Source: Psychromonas sp. B3M02 (lineage in GTDB: Bacteria > Pseudomonadota > Gammaproteobacteria > Enterobacterales > Psychromonadaceae). From it: 49,723 nt of DNA. The position numbers and the translations under genes are program-made. The stretch is from positions 1 through 49,723 of the forward strand of contig NZ_QOCB01000128.1 in assembly GCF_003318165.1 (NCBI RefSeq), read 5' to 3'. Positions 26,596 through 35,478 of the stretch are shown piece by piece. The notes below the pieces were generated by a model. It was not told where the DNA came from and searched no databases. It was given only the letters and a program-made list of their open reading frames with translations. Position 1 is the first letter of the stretch. The number at the start of each line of letters is the position of its first letter.

Positions 26596-27408
26596 TCAGC
26601 GTTGACAGTTTGGGCAGTACACACTGTTTCGTGCAGCTAACTTAACTGAGGTTAATGGCGTTTCACAACTTGGGCATAATTCACCAGTTTTGCCATACAC
26701 ATGTAAGGTTTGCTGGAAGTAACCGGGTTTACCATCACCACCAACAAAGTCCTTCAATGTTGTGCCACCTTGTTTAATGGCTTCGGTTAATATCTCTTTA
26801 ATCGCAGCAACTAAAACCTGATAGCGTTTTAAGCTGATATTGTTGGCTGCTCTTACAGGGCTGATACCCGCTTTAAATAAAGCTTCAGTAGCATAAATAT
26901 TGCCTACACCCGTCACTACCTTTTGTTCCATAATGAACTGCTTAACGGGTAGTTTTCTATTTTTGCCTAACTCATAGAGTAATGCGGCACTAAATTCATC
27001 GGAAAGAGGTTCTGGCCCTAAGATACTGAGTAATGGGCTCTCTTCAGGTTGTTCACCTAACCATAAAATAGCACCGAAGCGCCTCGGATCTGTGTAACGT
27101 AATAGGCAATGTTCAAATTCAAAATCAACATGGTCATGTTTTTGTGGGGCAGTCCCTAACTCACAAATACGTAAATTACCGGACATGCCTAAATGAATTA
27201 ATAAAGTACCAGTAGCAAAACGCAATAATAGATATTTCGCGCGGCGATCAACGGCTAACAAGGTTTTCTGCTCTAATAACGATGGTAATTCTTTTGGTAT
27301 TGGCCAACGTAATTGATGGTGGCGTAGGGTTATCTTTTTAACCGTTTGCTTAACAATATGTGGGCTAATACCACGACGGCTAGTTTCTACCTCTGGTAAC
27401 TCTGGCAT
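26596..27408 (-). CDS. mutM: Formamidopyrimidine-DNA glycosylase (Fpg/MutM)
   Basis: A bifunctional glycosylase/AP lyase of 270 residues removing 8-oxoguanine. The N-terminus PELPEVETSRRGI supplies the catalytic Pro2 and Glu3. Lys in VDRRAKYLLLRF, the helix-two-turns-helix with GVGNIYATEALF, and a C-terminal zinc finger CPSC...CPNCQR complete the family signature. Length matches E. coli (269). It shares the conserved coaD/rpmBG/radC neighbourhood. Confidence 0.98.
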   Translation of the reverse strand: MPELPEVETSRRGISPHIVKQTVKKITLRHHQLRWPIPKELPSLLEQKTLLAVDRRAKYLLLRFATGTLLIHLGMSGNLRICELGTAPQKHDHVDFEFEHCLLRYTDPRRFGAILWLGEQPEESPLLSILGPEPLSDEFSAALLYELGKNRKLPVKQFIMEQKVVTGVGNIYATEALFKAGISPVRAANNISLKRYQVLVAAIKEILTEAIKQGGTTLKDFVGGDGKPGYFQQTLHVYGKTGELCPSCETPLTSVKLAARNSVYCPNCQR

Positions 27409-27508
27409 GTTTATCTCTTCATTTATTTAATAGTCATCCACGCAACAATAGCTTACTAGGCTTAATTAGTTAACTGTGTTTTTCAGCAAAAGTTAGCTGG
27501 ATAATAGA

Positions 27509-27961
27509 TCATCTACCAATAAGCGCGGTGAGTTTATCAAGGGGCAAAGCTAAGTAAGTGTCTTCATTAACTTGTAAAATGTACTGGCCATCCTGTTGCT
27601 GGTGGAGTTGCACGATAATAGGCTGTTGTTGCTCAATAACAAAAAACTTTAAGATAAAGTTGGAGAGTGGTAATGATTGGATATTTAACACGTCTAAGGG
27701 AAGTGTTTGCCAATTATCTACAATACTTTGTAGGTTTTCATTAGACAGGTTAATACTCGGCTCTCTTTTCCATTCTCGGCCTGTGCGTGTCATCACGAAG
27801 TCGGGTGTTTGTATTTCAACAATAGTGAAGTCAGGAGAGATAACAGGGCGTTGCTGCGTTGTATTTGAAAAATTAAGCTGTTGGCGGAAATTGAAAATGA
27901 AGATAATAAGTAATACGCCAAAGATAAGTACATTGTTCCAACCTTTTTTGGATAAGCGCAT
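27509..27961 (-). CDS. Hypothetical single-pass membrane protein
   Basis: A protein of 150 residues with a basic N-terminus, one transmembrane helix (about 11-25, VLIFGVLLIIFIFNF) and a periplasmic domain rich in Gln and hydrophobic beta-type strands (FILKFFVIEQQQPIIVQLHQ, GQYILQVNEDTYLALPLD). AAAGGAAT precedes the ATG. I believe homologues sit beside mutM in other marine gammaproteobacteria, but no function is known to me. It lies between rpmG, which has its own terminator, and mutM. Confidence 0.75.
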   Translation of the reverse strand: MRLSKKGWNNVLIFGVLLIIFIFNFRQQLNFSNTTQQRPVISPDFTIVEIQTPDFVMTRTGREWKREPSINLSNENLQSIVDNWQTLPLDVLNIQSLPLSNFILKFFVIEQQQPIIVQLHQQQDGQYILQVNEDTYLALPLDKLTALIGR

Positions 27962-27984
27962 AAATATTCCTTTTTCTTCAGGTA

Positions 27985-28015
27985 TAAAAAAACCCAGTAT
28001 AAACTGGGTTTTTTC
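27985..28015 (-). terminator. Terminator of rpmB-rpmG
   Basis: AAAAAACCCAGT and ACTGGGTTTTTT form a stem around ATAA, with the T-run on the minus strand after the rpmG stop. On this strand it also precedes the next gene. Confidence 0.85.
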
Positions 28016-28030
28016 AAGGTGAAATCAAAA

Positions 28031-28186
28031 TTACTTGATTTTGCCTTCTTTGTAGATAACGTGTTTACGTACTACAGGATCAAACTTTTTGATCTCAAAC
28101 TTTTCAGGCATGTTCTTTTTATTCTTATCAGTAGTATAAAAATGACCAGTACCAGCGCTTGAATTTAAACGAATTTTATCACGCAT
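28031..28186 (-). CDS. rpmG: 50S ribosomal protein bL33
   Basis: A 51-residue gene: [19 protein letters not shown] ... [19 protein letters not shown]. It is basic and matches bL33 over its full length. It lacks the zinc-binding CxxC pairs, so it is the zinc-independent form. The N-terminus lacks the MAKG found in E. coli. The start is fixed by AAGGAG seven bases upstream of the ATG at 28186. It follows rpmB by 11 bp. Confidence 0.96.
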   Translation of the reverse strand: MRDKIRLNSSAGTGHFYTTDKNKKNMPEKFEIKKFDPVVRKHVIYKEGKIK

Positions 28187-28197
28187 TTTTAAGCTCC

Positions 28198-28434
28198 TTA
28201 AACTTTAACGCCATTAGCACGGATATCAGTTAAAACTGAATCAATACCTTTTTTGTCGATGATGCGCATACCTTTAGTAGATAGGCGTAATTTAACAAAA
28301 CGGTTCTCACTCTCAACCCAAAAACGGTGTGTTTGTAGGTTAGGTAAGAAACGACGTCGTGTACGGTTCTTTGCGTGTGATACATTGTTACCAACAGCTG
28401 GACGCTTGCCTGTAACTTGACATACTCTAGACAT
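28198..28434 (-). CDS. rpmB: 50S ribosomal protein bL28
   Basis: Large-subunit protein of 78 residues, [20 protein letters not shown]...[14 protein letters not shown]. The start is the ATG at 28434, with TTTGGAGAA upstream. A longer open frame exists but starts inside radC and has no ribosome site. It forms an operon with rpmG, as in E. coli. Confidence 0.97.
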   Translation of the reverse strand: MSRVCQVTGKRPAVGNNVSHAKNRTRRRFLPNLQTHRFWVESENRFVKLRLSTKGMRIIDKKGIDSVLTDIRANGVKV

Positions 28435-28570
28435 GTCGAAATTCTCCAAAAATATTAGTTTTACTCGAGCAAAATAGTCGAACACCTTTTTTAGCCGTCG
28501 CCAAAGGCGTCGAGGGCGCATTTTATACATCATTAAGATTAAAAGATCAACAAATGTGAAAATAAATGCC

Positions 28571-29248
28571 CTAAATCCACCCTTTTTCGGCAAATGAGGT
28601 GTATTTTCCATCACCAATGATGAAATGGTCTAATATTTTAACATCAATTAATTGCAGTGTATTCACAAGTTTTTCAGTAATATTTTTATCCGATTGACTG
28701 GCCGTTGGATCACCTGAAGGGTGATTATGGACAAGAATAATTGCAGCAGCATTTTCCTGTAATACTTTTTGTACGATAACTCTTGGATGAACATTTGCAC
28801 TATTGATGGTGCCGAAGAAAAACTCGTGAAAGCGAATAACACGATGTTGGCTATCTAATAATAACCCAGCAAACACTTCATAAGGATAATCACGCATTTT
28901 TGCACTTAAAAATTGTTGTGTTTGTGCTGCACTGGTTAAAGGGTCTCCTTTCATTAATGGTTCTTGTAGGTAACGACGAGACATTTCTAACACGGCTTGC
29001 AATTGTACATATTTTGCTTGTCCCAAACCTCTGTGGGTACAAAACTCACTTTCACAGGCAGAGAAAAGTGATCGTAAAGAACCAAAGTCGGTTAATAGCT
29101 GTCGCGATAGGGTGACCACATCAACACCTTGACAGCCAGTGCGTAAGAAAATAGCCAATAATTCACTATCGGTTAGGCTACCAGCACCTTGCTGGATCAG
29201 TTTTTCTCGTGGTCTTTCTTGTTTTGGCCATTGCTTAATTGATACCAA
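28571..29248 (-). CDS. radC: RadC-family protein (JAB/MPN domain)
   Basis: A 225-residue protein with an N-terminal helix-hairpin-helix-like UPF0758 domain ([36 protein letters not shown]) and a C-terminal JAB metalloprotease-like domain with [16 protein letters not shown] (HxH...D zinc ligands). The repair role is historical and poorly supported; biochemical function is uncertain. Position beside rpmB and divergent from coaBC is conserved from E. coli. Confidence 0.95.
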   Translation of the reverse strand: MVSIKQWPKQERPREKLIQQGAGSLTDSELLAIFLRTGCQGVDVVTLSRQLLTDFGSLRSLFSACESEFCTHRGLGQAKYVQLQAVLEMSRRYLQEPLMKGDPLTSAAQTQQFLSAKMRDYPYEVFAGLLLDSQHRVIRFHEFFFGTINSANVHPRVIVQKVLQENAAAIILVHNHPSGDPTASQSDKNITEKLVNTLQLIDVKILDHFIIGDGKYTSFAEKGWI

Positions 29249-29364
29249 AGCTGACCTCCTTGATCAATATACAGAGTCTTAAATCTAGTTGAACTTGTAC
29301 TTATTGCGTAACCTTTTTATGGTATTGTTAGTTTCTTTTTTTTATCTACTTTTCCGAGAATCTT

Positions 29365-30588
29365 ATGTCGTCAATATTATCCCTTGCAGGGAAAAAGATA
29401 TTATTAGGTGTTTGTGGTGGTATTGCTGCTTACAAAAGTGCAGAGTTAACCCGTCGCTTAATGGAGCAAGGTGCAGAAGTACGTGTTGTGATGACGGCTT
29501 CTGCAAAGCAGTTTATTACCCCTTTAACCATGCAAGCTGTATCTGGCCATGTTATTTATGATGATCTCTTAGATCCACAAGCAGAAGCGGGAATGGGACA
29601 TATTGAACTCGCTAAGTGGGCTGATTTAATTTTAATCGCGCCAGCAACTGCCAATGCCATTGCGCGCTTACGTGCGGGAATGGCCGATGAATTGTTAACC
29701 ACGTTGTGTTTAGCAACACCTTCTCCTATTGCGATTGCACCTGCAATGAACCAACAAATGTATTTAGCGGCAGCAACACAGGAGAACTTAACTGTGTTAG
29801 CTGAACGTGGCGTATCGATATGGGGGCCAGGGCAAGGCATTCAGGCCTGCGGTGATATTGGTCCAGGTCGCTTATTAGATGTCCCTGATTTAGTTACATG
29901 CTGTTGTGATTTTTTTGCGCCCAAAGCGCAAACGTTAGCAGGTGTAAATATAGTGATTACTGCTGGACCTACACAAGAAGCGATTGATCCTGTACGTTAT
30001 ATTAGTAACCATAGCTCTGGTAAAATGGGGTTTTCGTTAGCGAATGCGGCGCTTGATATGGGGGCTACAGTGACGGTGATTGCGGGGCCAGTTAATTTAA
30101 CATTACCAAACAGTATTCACCGTATTGATGTTAAAAGTGCAATGGATATGCACCAGGCAGCCTTAGCGTCATTAGACTCAGCGGATATCTTTATTGCTTG
30201 TGCAGCAGTTGCAGATTATCGCACTGAAAATATTCATACAGAAAAGATGAAAAAACAAACTGACACTGATTCAATCACATTAACTTTAGTGAAAAACCCA
30301 GATATTATTGCCGATGTTGCGAGTGCTGCTAACCGACCTTTTTGTGTTGGGTTTGCCGCAGAAACTAATGATGTGGAAGCTTATGCAAAGGGTAAGTTAC
30401 AGCGTAAAAACTTAGATCTTATTGCTGCAAATGATGTTTCTGTTGGGACACAAGGCTTTAATAGCGACAATAACGCATTAACGGTTTTTGCTAAAGATAA
30501 GCGTTTTGATATTGGCTTAACCAGTAAAAAAGAGGTTGCTAAGCAATTACTTACAATCATTGCAAAAGAGTATCAGCAGCGCTCATAA
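29365..30588 (+). CDS. coaBC: Bifunctional phosphopantothenoylcysteine decarboxylase / phosphopantothenate-cysteine ligase
   Basis: The product of 407 residues catalyses two consecutive CoA steps. The N-terminal FMN-dependent CoaC half (about 1-185) has [39 protein letters not shown] and [10 protein letters not shown]. The C-terminal CoaB half has [28 protein letters not shown] and a KMKK block. It is divergent from radC as usual. In E. coli it is followed by dut and slmA; here dut is missing. Confidence 0.97.
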   Translation: MSSILSLAGKKILLGVCGGIAAYKSAELTRRLMEQGAEVRVVMTASAKQFITPLTMQAVSGHVIYDDLLDPQAEAGMGHIELAKWADLILIAPATANAIARLRAGMADELLTTLCLATPSPIAIAPAMNQQMYLAAATQENLTVLAERGVSIWGPGQGIQACGDIGPGRLLDVPDLVTCCCDFFAPKAQTLAGVNIVITAGPTQEAIDPVRYISNHSSGKMGFSLANAALDMGATVTVIAGPVNLTLPNSIHRIDVKSAMDMHQAALASLDSADIFIACAAVADYRTENIHTEKMKKQTDTDSITLTLVKNPDIIADVASAANRPFCVGFAAETNDVEAYAKGKLQRKNLDLIAANDVSVGTQGFNSDNNALTVFAKDKRFDIGLTSKKEVAKQLLTIIAKEYQQRS

Positions 30589-30739
30589 GATCATATGCAT
30601 GACATAAATTAACAGTAGTATCTGCTCGCTAATTATTTAGCAATAGATAATACATGGTGAGTTTTTATAGTTACTTATTTTAAATTAATACTATTTATAT
30701 TGAATCATTAACGCTCAGTGAGTGCTTAATCAGTGTTTT

Positions 30740-30793
30740 AGTATCACAACTGGAGACCAGCTTTGCGGACTCAGGAAAACAACAACGATAACA
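30740..30793 (+). pseudogene. dut: Possible relic of the dut (dUTPase) 3' end
   Basis: The 220-bp gap between coaBC and slmA holds no gene, although dut is normally here. Just before slmA the sequence reads, with a one-base frame shift, TGDQ then FADSGKQQR and a stop. This resembles the conserved dUTPase C-terminus RGEGGFGxSGKQ. The match is short and only partial, so this is a tentative call supported by position. Confidence 0.35.
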
Positions 30794-30808
30794 AAGGAAG
30801 TTATTAAG

Positions 30809-31411
30809 ATGGTTGCAAAAAATAATAATAAAAAAGCCAATAGAAAGGATGATATTTTAAGTGCTTTAGCGATTATGTTAGAAGGAAAGCCAGGACAACG
30901 CATTACTACCGCAAAATTGGCTGCAGAAGTAGGTGTATCTGAAGCGGCTTTATATCGCCACTTTCCAAGTAAAGCGCGTATGTTCGAAGGGTTAATTGAC
31001 TTCACAGAAACAACGGTTTTTACTCAGATCAATTTGATCAAAGAACAGCAAAAAGACACTTTTGTACGTATTGAACATATCGTCCATTTCTTATTAGGCT
31101 TTTCTGAAAGAAACCCTGGTATCACCCGCATTTTAAGTGGGGATGCTTTAGTCGGGGAAAATGAACGATTACAATTACGCATCGAACATGTTTTTTCTAA
31201 GTTAGAAACACAACTAAAACAAACATTACGTGAAAGGCCAACTTCTGATGGACAAAAGTTCACCACAGATGAAGGTATATTAGCGAACTTATTATTATCT
31301 TATGTAGAAGGGCGAATGAGTCAGTTTGTTCGTTCTCAATTCAAACAAAAACCAACACAACATTTTAAAAACCAATGGCAGTTTTTCTATAAACAGCTAA
31401 CACAAAGTTAA
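30809..31411 (+). CDS. slmA: Nucleoid occlusion factor SlmA
   Basis: TetR-like DNA-binding protein of 200 residues that blocks FtsZ assembly over unsegregated DNA. The helix-turn-helix is [32 protein letters not shown]. The C-terminal dimer and FtsZ-binding region has [22 protein letters not shown]. The start is put at the ATG at 30809 ([17 protein letters not shown]) after AAGGAAG; length then matches E. coli (198). It ends 11 bp before mscS. Confidence 0.96.
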   Translation: MVAKNNNKKANRKDDILSALAIMLEGKPGQRITTAKLAAEVGVSEAALYRHFPSKARMFEGLIDFTETTVFTQINLIKEQQKDTFVRIEHIVHFLLGFSERNPGITRILSGDALVGENERLQLRIEHVFSKLETQLKQTLRERPTSDGQKFTTDEGILANLLLSYVEGRMSQFVRSQFKQKPTQHFKNQWQFFYKQLTQS

Positions 31412-31422
31412 GGAGCAATACA

Positions 31423-32298
31423 ATGTCAGAAGAAAGTGGAGCGGTAAATGCTGTTGCCGAAGCTATCGAGAAAAACGTAGATATCCTCAGTAATAGTGTC
31501 ACTTGGTTTGCGGATAACCAAGATCTTATTATTAGTTATGCGTTAAATATTATCTTTGCTGTTGTCACCCTGATTATAGGGATGATGGTGGCGCGTTTTG
31601 TTGCAGGTACATTGCATAAAATATTAGGTAAACGTGGTTTTGATAGCACCATAGTCGACTTTGTTACACGCATGGTGCGTTACATCATTGTTGCCTTTGT
31701 TATTATCGCCTCTCTCAGTAAATTAGGCGTAGAGACAACCTCATTTGTTGCCATCATTGGTGCTGCTGGTTTAGCGGTAGGTTTAGCATTACAAGGTTCA
31801 CTATCTAACTTTGCTTCTGGTATCTTGATTATTGCATTACGTCCTTTCAAAGCCGGTGAATATATTGAAGCAGCTGGGACCGCTGGGGTGGTTGAGTCAG
31901 TTCAAATTTTCTCAACAACCTTAACTAGCCCAGATAATAAGTTTGTTGTTGTACCTAACTCTGCGATTTTAGGTGGCAACATTATCAATTACTCTCGTAA
32001 ACCAACACGCCGTATCGATTTAGTGGTTGGGGTAAGCTACAACGCTGATTTAGCGCAAACTAAAGCGGTATTAGAATCTGTATTGAATAATACGAAAGGC
32101 ATTTTATCGTCACCTGCACCAACGATAGCGGTCGCTGAATTAGCTGACTCAAGTGTTAACCTAGTGGTTCGTCCATGGGTAAATGGTGGTGATTATTGGC
32201 CAATTCGTTTTGAGTTAATGGAATCTATCAAAAATGCATTGGATGAAGCGGGTATAGAAATTCCATTCCCACAAATGGATGTACACATGGATAAATAG
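31423..32298 (+). CDS. mscS: Small-conductance mechanosensitive channel MscS
   Basis: Inner-membrane channel subunit of 291 residues that opens under tension to release solutes on osmotic downshock. There are three transmembrane helices. The pore-lining TM3 has the Gly/Ala pattern AAGLAVGLALQGSLSNFASGI, followed by the beta domain (RPFKAGEYIEAAG, VVVPNSAILGGNIINYSR) and the alpha-beta C-terminus. Length is close to E. coli MscS (286). GGAG precedes the ATG, and it is probably cotranscribed with slmA. Confidence 0.96.
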   Translation: MSEESGAVNAVAEAIEKNVDILSNSVTWFADNQDLIISYALNIIFAVVTLIIGMMVARFVAGTLHKILGKRGFDSTIVDFVTRMVRYIIVAFVIIASLSKLGVETTSFVAIIGAAGLAVGLALQGSLSNFASGILIIALRPFKAGEYIEAAGTAGVVESVQIFSTTLTSPDNKFVVVPNSAILGGNIINYSRKPTRRIDLVVGVSYNADLAQTKAVLESVLNNTKGILSSPAPTIAVAELADSSVNLVVRPWVNGGDYWPIRFELMESIKNALDEAGIEIPFPQMDVHMDK

Positions 32299-32320
32299 GT
32301 CTCGGACTTGTTAGCTCAAG

Positions 32321-32347
32321 AAACCAGCCTTTGTGCTGGTTTTTTTG
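32321..32347 (+). terminator. Terminator of slmA-mscS
   Basis: AACCAGC and GCTGGTT form a short GC-containing stem around CTTTGT, followed by a run of T. Confidence 0.85.
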
Positions 32348-32539
32348 TTTTTATATGATCCTCATCCTATTAAAACCGGTTTTGAATTCAAAAAAGCCTT
32401 CCTAGCTCTCTATAAAAAAATATTTTATAATTTAAAATCATAAACATAAGTGATTGTTAATTGAGCTGTTAGTTGTTTGTATCTAAGCCCTTATAATTAT
32501 CATATAATAGCGATTGATTTTGATATTTGAAGAGACATT

Positions 32540-33253
32540 ATGCATAACCCATTCATACAAATTTCTGGTTCGAAGCGTAGTTTACATGTCCAAGTGGCGC
32601 GTGAGATTGCGAGAAAAATATTATCTGGTGAAGTTGCTCAGAATGAAATTATTCCTAGTGAAATGGTATTATGCGAGCAGTTTAGTGTAAGCCGAACCGC
32701 CTTACGTGAGGCGATTAAACTACTAACCTCAAAAGGTCTATTAGAATCTAAGCCTAAAGTTGGAACGCGTGTTAAAAGTCGTGATAACTGGAATTTCTTA
32801 GATGCGCAATTATTAGATTGGGTGATTGATTTAGGTGATAACGCATTTGTATACCAAGAGTTTCTTGCTCTGCGTAAAGCGATTGAGCCAGAAGCGGCGG
32901 CTTTAGCGGCACAGAATGCAACTGCTCAACAGCGTATTCTATTATCTGCTACTTTCCAACAAATGGATTATGTGTCTAAAAACTTCGATGCTAAACAATG
33001 GATGGAAGTGGATATGGAGTTTCACCGTTTAGTCTTCCTTTCAACGGGTAATAGCTTTTATCTGCCTTTTGCTAATGTGCTATGTACTATGTTTAAAAGC
33101 TTTATTAGTCATTCATCTGAAAAGGGTGGCACTTGTATTGGCGAACATAGAGCTATTTACTCAGCTATTATGGCTGGTGATGCGGAAAAAGCGCGTGAAG
33201 CCAATAAACGTTTATTAGATACAACAAATCATCGTTTACCCACGAGTAATTAA
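32540..33253 (+). CDS. GntR/FadR-subfamily transcriptional regulator of the alginate locus
   Basis: A regulator of 237 residues. The N-terminal winged helix-turn-helix has SEMVLCEQFSVSRTALREAIKLLTSKGLL. The C-terminal FCD ligand-binding domain runs from about 95, with LRKAIEPEAAALAA, VDMEFHRLVFLSTGN, EHRAIYSAIMAGD and TTNHR supplying the metal-site Asp/His pattern. FCD regulators often sense hexuronates or ketouronates (UxuR, ExuR, vibrio alginate regulators). It faces the two PL17 genes convergently and is 4.9 kb from kdgK-eda. The effector is probably DEH or KDG, by inference. Confidence 0.88.
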   Translation: MHNPFIQISGSKRSLHVQVAREIARKILSGEVAQNEIIPSEMVLCEQFSVSRTALREAIKLLTSKGLLESKPKVGTRVKSRDNWNFLDAQLLDWVIDLGDNAFVYQEFLALRKAIEPEAAALAAQNATAQQRILLSATFQQMDYVSKNFDAKQWMEVDMEFHRLVFLSTGNSFYLPFANVLCTMFKSFISHSSEKGGTCIGEHRAIYSAIMAGDAEKAREANKRLLDTTNHRLPTSN

Positions 33254-33273
33254 TTTTTCTTAAGTAGTAAACG

Positions 33274-33311
33274 AAAAAGCCGCGCTCAGTGAAAACTTAG
33301 CGCGGCTTTTT
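33274..33311. terminator. Bidirectional terminator between gntR-type gene and PL17 operon
   Basis: AAAAAGCCGCGCT and AGCGCGGCTTTTT form a 13-bp GC-rich stem with T-runs on both strands, between convergent genes. Confidence 0.93.
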
Positions 33312-33328
33312 GTTAGCGGTCATTCGAA

Positions 33329-35476
33329 CTAGAGGATAGCCACAGGGCCTGTCCAAGTAATCTGCTCACCATTGATAGTCACGTTAGCATCAGTTGTAGC
33401 ATTCACCCCAACTTGATTGTTTACACATACTGTTAGTTGTTTTTGGTTACTTAAGTGAATCACTACTACTGATGTATTATCATCACTTTGAAGTACTTCT
33501 ACCGACTCCACTAATCCACGCGCATTTAAGCTTGCTTCAACAGCTTCGTTAAAATAACCGTGTGTTTCATAAACATTAGCAAATAAGTGGTTAGCGGCTT
33601 TCTGACGAAGAATAAATAGGGGTTCATTACGTAAGTTGAAATCAGGATCATTTGCGCCGGTACGCGCAAAGATAAACTCGCTATTTTCATTGGCACTACT
33701 GATCAATGAATAATAAGTGTTACCCATTAACCAGGTAGTTAAAGAAGATTTCTCTACTTTACCTTGTCCTAAGTTCCATAAATGCTGATAACCGAATGCG
33801 TCACCTAAAGTATTAAGGCTTTTATTCGCTTCATAATCAAAGTTATTACGAATGATTTGCCCTTGGTAATGCACTGGGTAGTCGTAACTATGTTCTTCTT
33901 CACTGATTAAGCGGAAGAGGTCGATGATCAATGGTTTCTCAAAGCCTTCAATTTCAGCCATAATCACCGTTCGTTGTTGATCAACACCTGAATAGTAATC
34001 ACGTGCATAAGCACTCATAGCTTGAAGTTGTTGGTCATCCAATAAGGTGAAGTGTTGTTCGCCAAAGTGCTGTTGGGCAATAGAAGTTGTCCCTTGGTTT
34101 TGGCTGACTTGGTCAACAACTACCGTGTTATGTGCAATGGTTTGCTTGCAGTAGCTAGTATTTTCGGGAATATAACGACCACCAAATTTAGGCTCGATAT
34201 TTACCCAACGTCCGTAGCCATAATCATTAATGAACTCTTGGTTATTGTTAAATAGGCTAAGGTGTAATCCATCAAAGTGTCCATGGTCTAAAGCTGAGTG
34301 TAATTTGGCATCGCTACCGTGTTGACCGTACCAAAGTAAAGCCATGCTATCGTCGGCTTGTGTGTCTCGGTGACGCAAAATAGTCACACCACCACATTCA
34401 CCTTCAGCACCATCACTTAAACTTAAGCTGCCCCAGTTAAAGTTAGGGACTTCAGTATTATCTTGTAGAGCATTAGATAAGGTTGCACCGGTATTATGCA
34501 CCCAGACTTTACCTTGATGTTTCGCCATGGCTAATAAGGTTTCATTTTGCTCGTAACGATCGAAACAGATATTCGTCGCCAATAAAATACCTAGATCTTT
34601 GATATCCATGGTACGTGAGGAGTCATTTAGTGCAGGTAAGGTACCATTCGGGAAAGCTGTCGACATCACTGCATAGGCGGTGGTTTTGATCACTTCATCT
34701 TTTAATTGATAGATACCAATTTCAGGTTGGCGACGCTCAATGGTTTCAGCAAATAGGAAGATAGGACGCAGTGAAAAACGATGGTAATAAGGCCCTTCCA
34801 TATAATAACCATCAGGTGAGAACAGTTGCGTTAATTGTGCAATAAAACCGCCAGAAACACTGTCGCCTTTTAAACCATAGATAGCTTTATCTACCGTTGC
34901 TTGATCGTTAATTGCGTATGCACAAATACCTGCACTCGCCACTGACCATAAACCATGATTATGAATAATATCAAAATTCTCAGCGTAGGTTTCAACAAAC
35001 ATTTCGAGCATTACTTTGAATAGATCATTTTCAATCAGTTGTTGTTGCCCTTCACTCAATTTGTGACGAATACAAGAGTAAGCGCAGGATGAATATAACA
35101 TCCACATATTTTCATTGAGTGTTTGATGAAATAGACGACCGGGCTTGTTGGAGTCTCGGCTAATGTTTAACTCTCGGTGCTTATAAACCTTTGCATATTC
35201 AATTAACATAGTGGTTGCGTAATCAAGGTAACGCTGATCTTCAGTGATCAGATACAAACGGCCTGCTAGGTCTAAATGAATATAGTTTTGTTTATGACGG
35301 TTATGTTCATAACCGCCAGCTTCACCGTGTCCTGGGATTTCTATACCAATAGGCATGTAATCTTCAAGCGCATCAATCTCTTCTTTAATAGATAGACCGA
35401 TCAACGAGTCGCTACCGACATGTTGACGTAATTCTGCTGCTTGCTCATAGCTCATTAAAAGGGGTTGATAACTCAT
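33329..35476 (-). CDS. PL17-family oligoalginate lyase (second of tandem pair)
   Basis: A lyase of 715 residues with an N-terminal (alpha/alpha) toroid and a C-terminal heparinase II/III-like beta-sandwich. Family blocks are NKPGRLFHQTLNE (110-122), the active-site IHNHG (N173, H174), GPYYHRF (about 229-234), DHGHFDGLHLSLF, and FGGRYIPENTSYCKQTIAHN. These correspond to catalytic and metal positions of Saccharophagus Alg17C. PL17 enzymes act exolytically, releasing 4-deoxy-L-erythro-5-hexoseulose uronate (DEH) from alginate oligomers. No signal peptide is present, so it acts in the cytoplasm on imported oligomers. It starts 2 bp after its paralogue, with GAGG before the ATG. Confidence 0.93.
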   Translation of the reverse strand: MSYQPLLMSYEQAAELRQHVGSDSLIGLSIKEEIDALEDYMPIGIEIPGHGEAGGYEHNRHKQNYIHLDLAGRLYLITEDQRYLDYATTMLIEYAKVYKHRELNISRDSNKPGRLFHQTLNENMWMLYSSCAYSCIRHKLSEGQQQLIENDLFKVMLEMFVETYAENFDIIHNHGLWSVASAGICAYAINDQATVDKAIYGLKGDSVSGGFIAQLTQLFSPDGYYMEGPYYHRFSLRPIFLFAETIERRQPEIGIYQLKDEVIKTTAYAVMSTAFPNGTLPALNDSSRTMDIKDLGILLATNICFDRYEQNETLLAMAKHQGKVWVHNTGATLSNALQDNTEVPNFNWGSLSLSDGAEGECGGVTILRHRDTQADDSMALLWYGQHGSDAKLHSALDHGHFDGLHLSLFNNNQEFINDYGYGRWVNIEPKFGGRYIPENTSYCKQTIAHNTVVVDQVSQNQGTTSIAQQHFGEQHFTLLDDQQLQAMSAYARDYYSGVDQQRTVIMAEIEGFEKPLIIDLFRLISEEEHSYDYPVHYQGQIIRNNFDYEANKSLNTLGDAFGYQHLWNLGQGKVEKSSLTTWLMGNTYYSLISSANENSEFIFARTGANDPDFNLRNEPLFILRQKAANHLFANVYETHGYFNEAVEASLNARGLVESVEVLQSDDNTSVVVIHLSNQKQLTVCVNNQVGVNATTDANVTINGEQITWTGPVAIL

Positions 35477-35478
35477 GC

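Noticed and set aside
28435-28617. Longer form of rpmB starting inside radC
   Set aside because: The extra 61 residues are not L28-like and the ATG at 28434 has a ribosome site and gives the exact family length.
32470-32490. Regulator binding site TTTGTATCTA upstream of the GntR-type gene
   Set aside because: It shares only part of TTTGTATTAC and lacks the second half of the palindrome; likely chance in AT-rich DNA.
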